In this document: positions 5,377 through 5,583 of the stretch, piece by piece
How the letters are laid out: each line of letters starts with the position of its first letter
Numbering within the stretch: position 1 is the stretch's first letter
Source of the DNA: Lachnospiraceae bacterium
GTDB taxonomy: Bacteria; Bacillota; Clostridia; Lachnospirales; Lachnospiraceae
Length of the DNA: 5,583 bases
Direction: 5' to 3'
Assembly: GCA_017475845.1 (NCBI GenBank)
Contig: JAFVEU010000035.1
Coordinates: forward strand, 1-5,583
The notes under the pieces: model-generated
The model's input: the letters and a program-made list of their open reading frames with translations, nothing else
The model's database searches: none
What the model was told of the DNA's origin: nothing
Program-made: the position numbers and the translations under genes

Positions 5377-5450
5377 GGCGAGATAGCTCAGTTGGCTAGA
5401 GCACACGGTTCATACCCGTGGTGTCAAGAGTTCGAATCTCTTTCTCGCTA
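5377..5450 (+). tRNA. tRNA-Met (anticodon CAU, elongator type)
   Basis: It lies 8 nt after tRNA-Val. The acceptor stem GGCGAGA/TCTCGCT pairs with a G-U at 1-72, as in Bacillus elongator tRNA-Met as I remember it. The D-stem is GCTC/GAGC, the anticodon stem CACGG/CCGTG with loop TTCATAC, the variable loop GTGTC, and the T-arm AAGAG/CTCTT with loop TTCGAAT. The anticodon CAT is at 5411-5413 and the discriminator is A5450; CCA is not encoded. The initiator is excluded because the anticodon stem lacks the three consecutive G-C pairs and position 1-72 is paired. A lysidine-modified tRNA-Ile with the same anticodon is less likely from the body sequence. Confidence 0.95.
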
Positions 5451-5457
5451 TTTAAGG

Positions 5458-5487
5458 AAGGACACATGCTTTCCGGGTGTCCTTTTT
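5458..5487 (+). terminator. Intrinsic terminator of the tRNA operon
   Basis: AAGGACAC (5458-5465) pairs with GTGTCCTT (5477-5484) around an 11-nt loop, and the descending arm runs into five T residues (5483-5487). It starts 7 nt after the discriminator base of tRNA-Met and closes the tRNA transcript. Confidence 0.9.
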
Positions 5488-5520
5488 GTATGCGGTTATT
5501 CTTTCCTCTATTCCCCCGGT

Positions 5521-5550
5521 TGTGGTATAATAATCAAGTGTAGTACCACA
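5521..5550 (+). promoter_or_regulatory. Extended -10 promoter overlapped by an inverted repeat (probable operator)
   Basis: TATAAT (5526-5531) is preceded by TGG, giving the extended -10 form, which needs little -35 sequence; only a weak -35 is visible near 5503. The 7-bp arms TGTGGTA (5521-5527) and TACCACA (5544-5550) are perfect inverted copies 16 nt apart. They overlap the -10 and the expected start site near 5538. A repressor bound there would block transcription of the next gene. No named regulator can be assigned. Confidence 0.6.
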
Positions 5551-5564
5551 TTCAGAGCAGAAAT

Positions 5565-5583
5565 ATGAGCAGAACAAGCATAA
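5565..5583 (+). CDS. Possible first codons of the next gene (cut by window end)
   Basis: An ATG at 5565 opens a frame reading MSRTSI to the end of the window, about 27 nt after the expected start site of the promoter at 5526-5531. There is no good Shine-Dalgarno before it, only CAGAGCAG, so the true start may lie further on. GAGCAGAA occurs twice, at 5555-5562 and 5567-5574. Nothing can be said of the product. Confidence 0.25.

Noticed and set aside
1..5583. CRISPR array, insertion sequence, toxin-antitoxin pair or phage genes
   Set aside because: I found no regularly spaced repeats, transposase or integrase motifs, or small paired genes. The tRNA 3' ends carry no visible attachment-site duplication in the window.

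Overview
The window looks like chromosomal DNA from a Gram-positive anaerobe of the Clostridia, most likely Lachnospiraceae or a close relative. This is inferred from several things. The first gene belongs to the GGGtGRT family, which I know mainly from Clostridia and Bacteroidetes. Shine-Dalgarno sequences are strong and purine-rich (AGGAGG, GGGAGG). The MacAB-like exporter has its ATPase and permease as separate polypeptides, as in Firmicutes. The promoter is a classic sigma-A type. G+C looks moderate by eye. No species can be named from the sequence alone.

Layout, left to right. (1) Bases 2-1015 hold a nearly complete GGGtGRT-family gene of unknown function, missing only its first few codons. 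It ends in tandem stops and a strong intrinsic terminator (1034-1059). (2) A 284-bp intergenic region (1016-1299) carries that terminator, a nested inverted repeat (1107-1143) and a 70-bp imperfect palindrome (1194-1263) of the widespread dispersed type whose spurious translation contains 'CHSE.SE'. (3) A tightly coupled three-gene operon (1300-5217) encodes a membrane fusion protein with a TTG start, an ABC ATPase and a MacB/FtsX-type permease. The genes overlap by 1 and 14 nt. (4) A perfect-consensus promoter (TTGACA, 17 nt, TATAAT) drives a two-gene tRNA operon, tRNA-Val(UAC) and elongator tRNA-Met(CAU), closed by an intrinsic terminator. (5) The last 96 bp hold an extended -10 promoter overlapped by a 7-bp inverted repeat, and possibly the first codons of the next gene.

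The three transporter genes should form one machine. The ATPase powers a permease with four predicted membrane segments, and the membrane-anchored fusion protein provides a long extracytoplasmic coiled-coil hairpin. No TolC-like outer-membrane channel is in the window, and none is expected in a Gram-positive cell. The substrate cannot be read from the sequence; antimicrobial peptides, lipids, macrolides or a secreted peptide are all possible for this family.

I see no clearly new biological system here. The points most worth a second look are: the very conserved but unexplained GGGtGRT protein; an approximately 90-residue acidic insertion and low-complexity segments in the fusion protein; the palindrome upstream of the exporter, which pairs better as minus-strand RNA; a leader hairpin before tRNA-Val that repeats nine bases of the tRNA-Met anticodon arm; and a sequence block shared by the two main intergenic regions.
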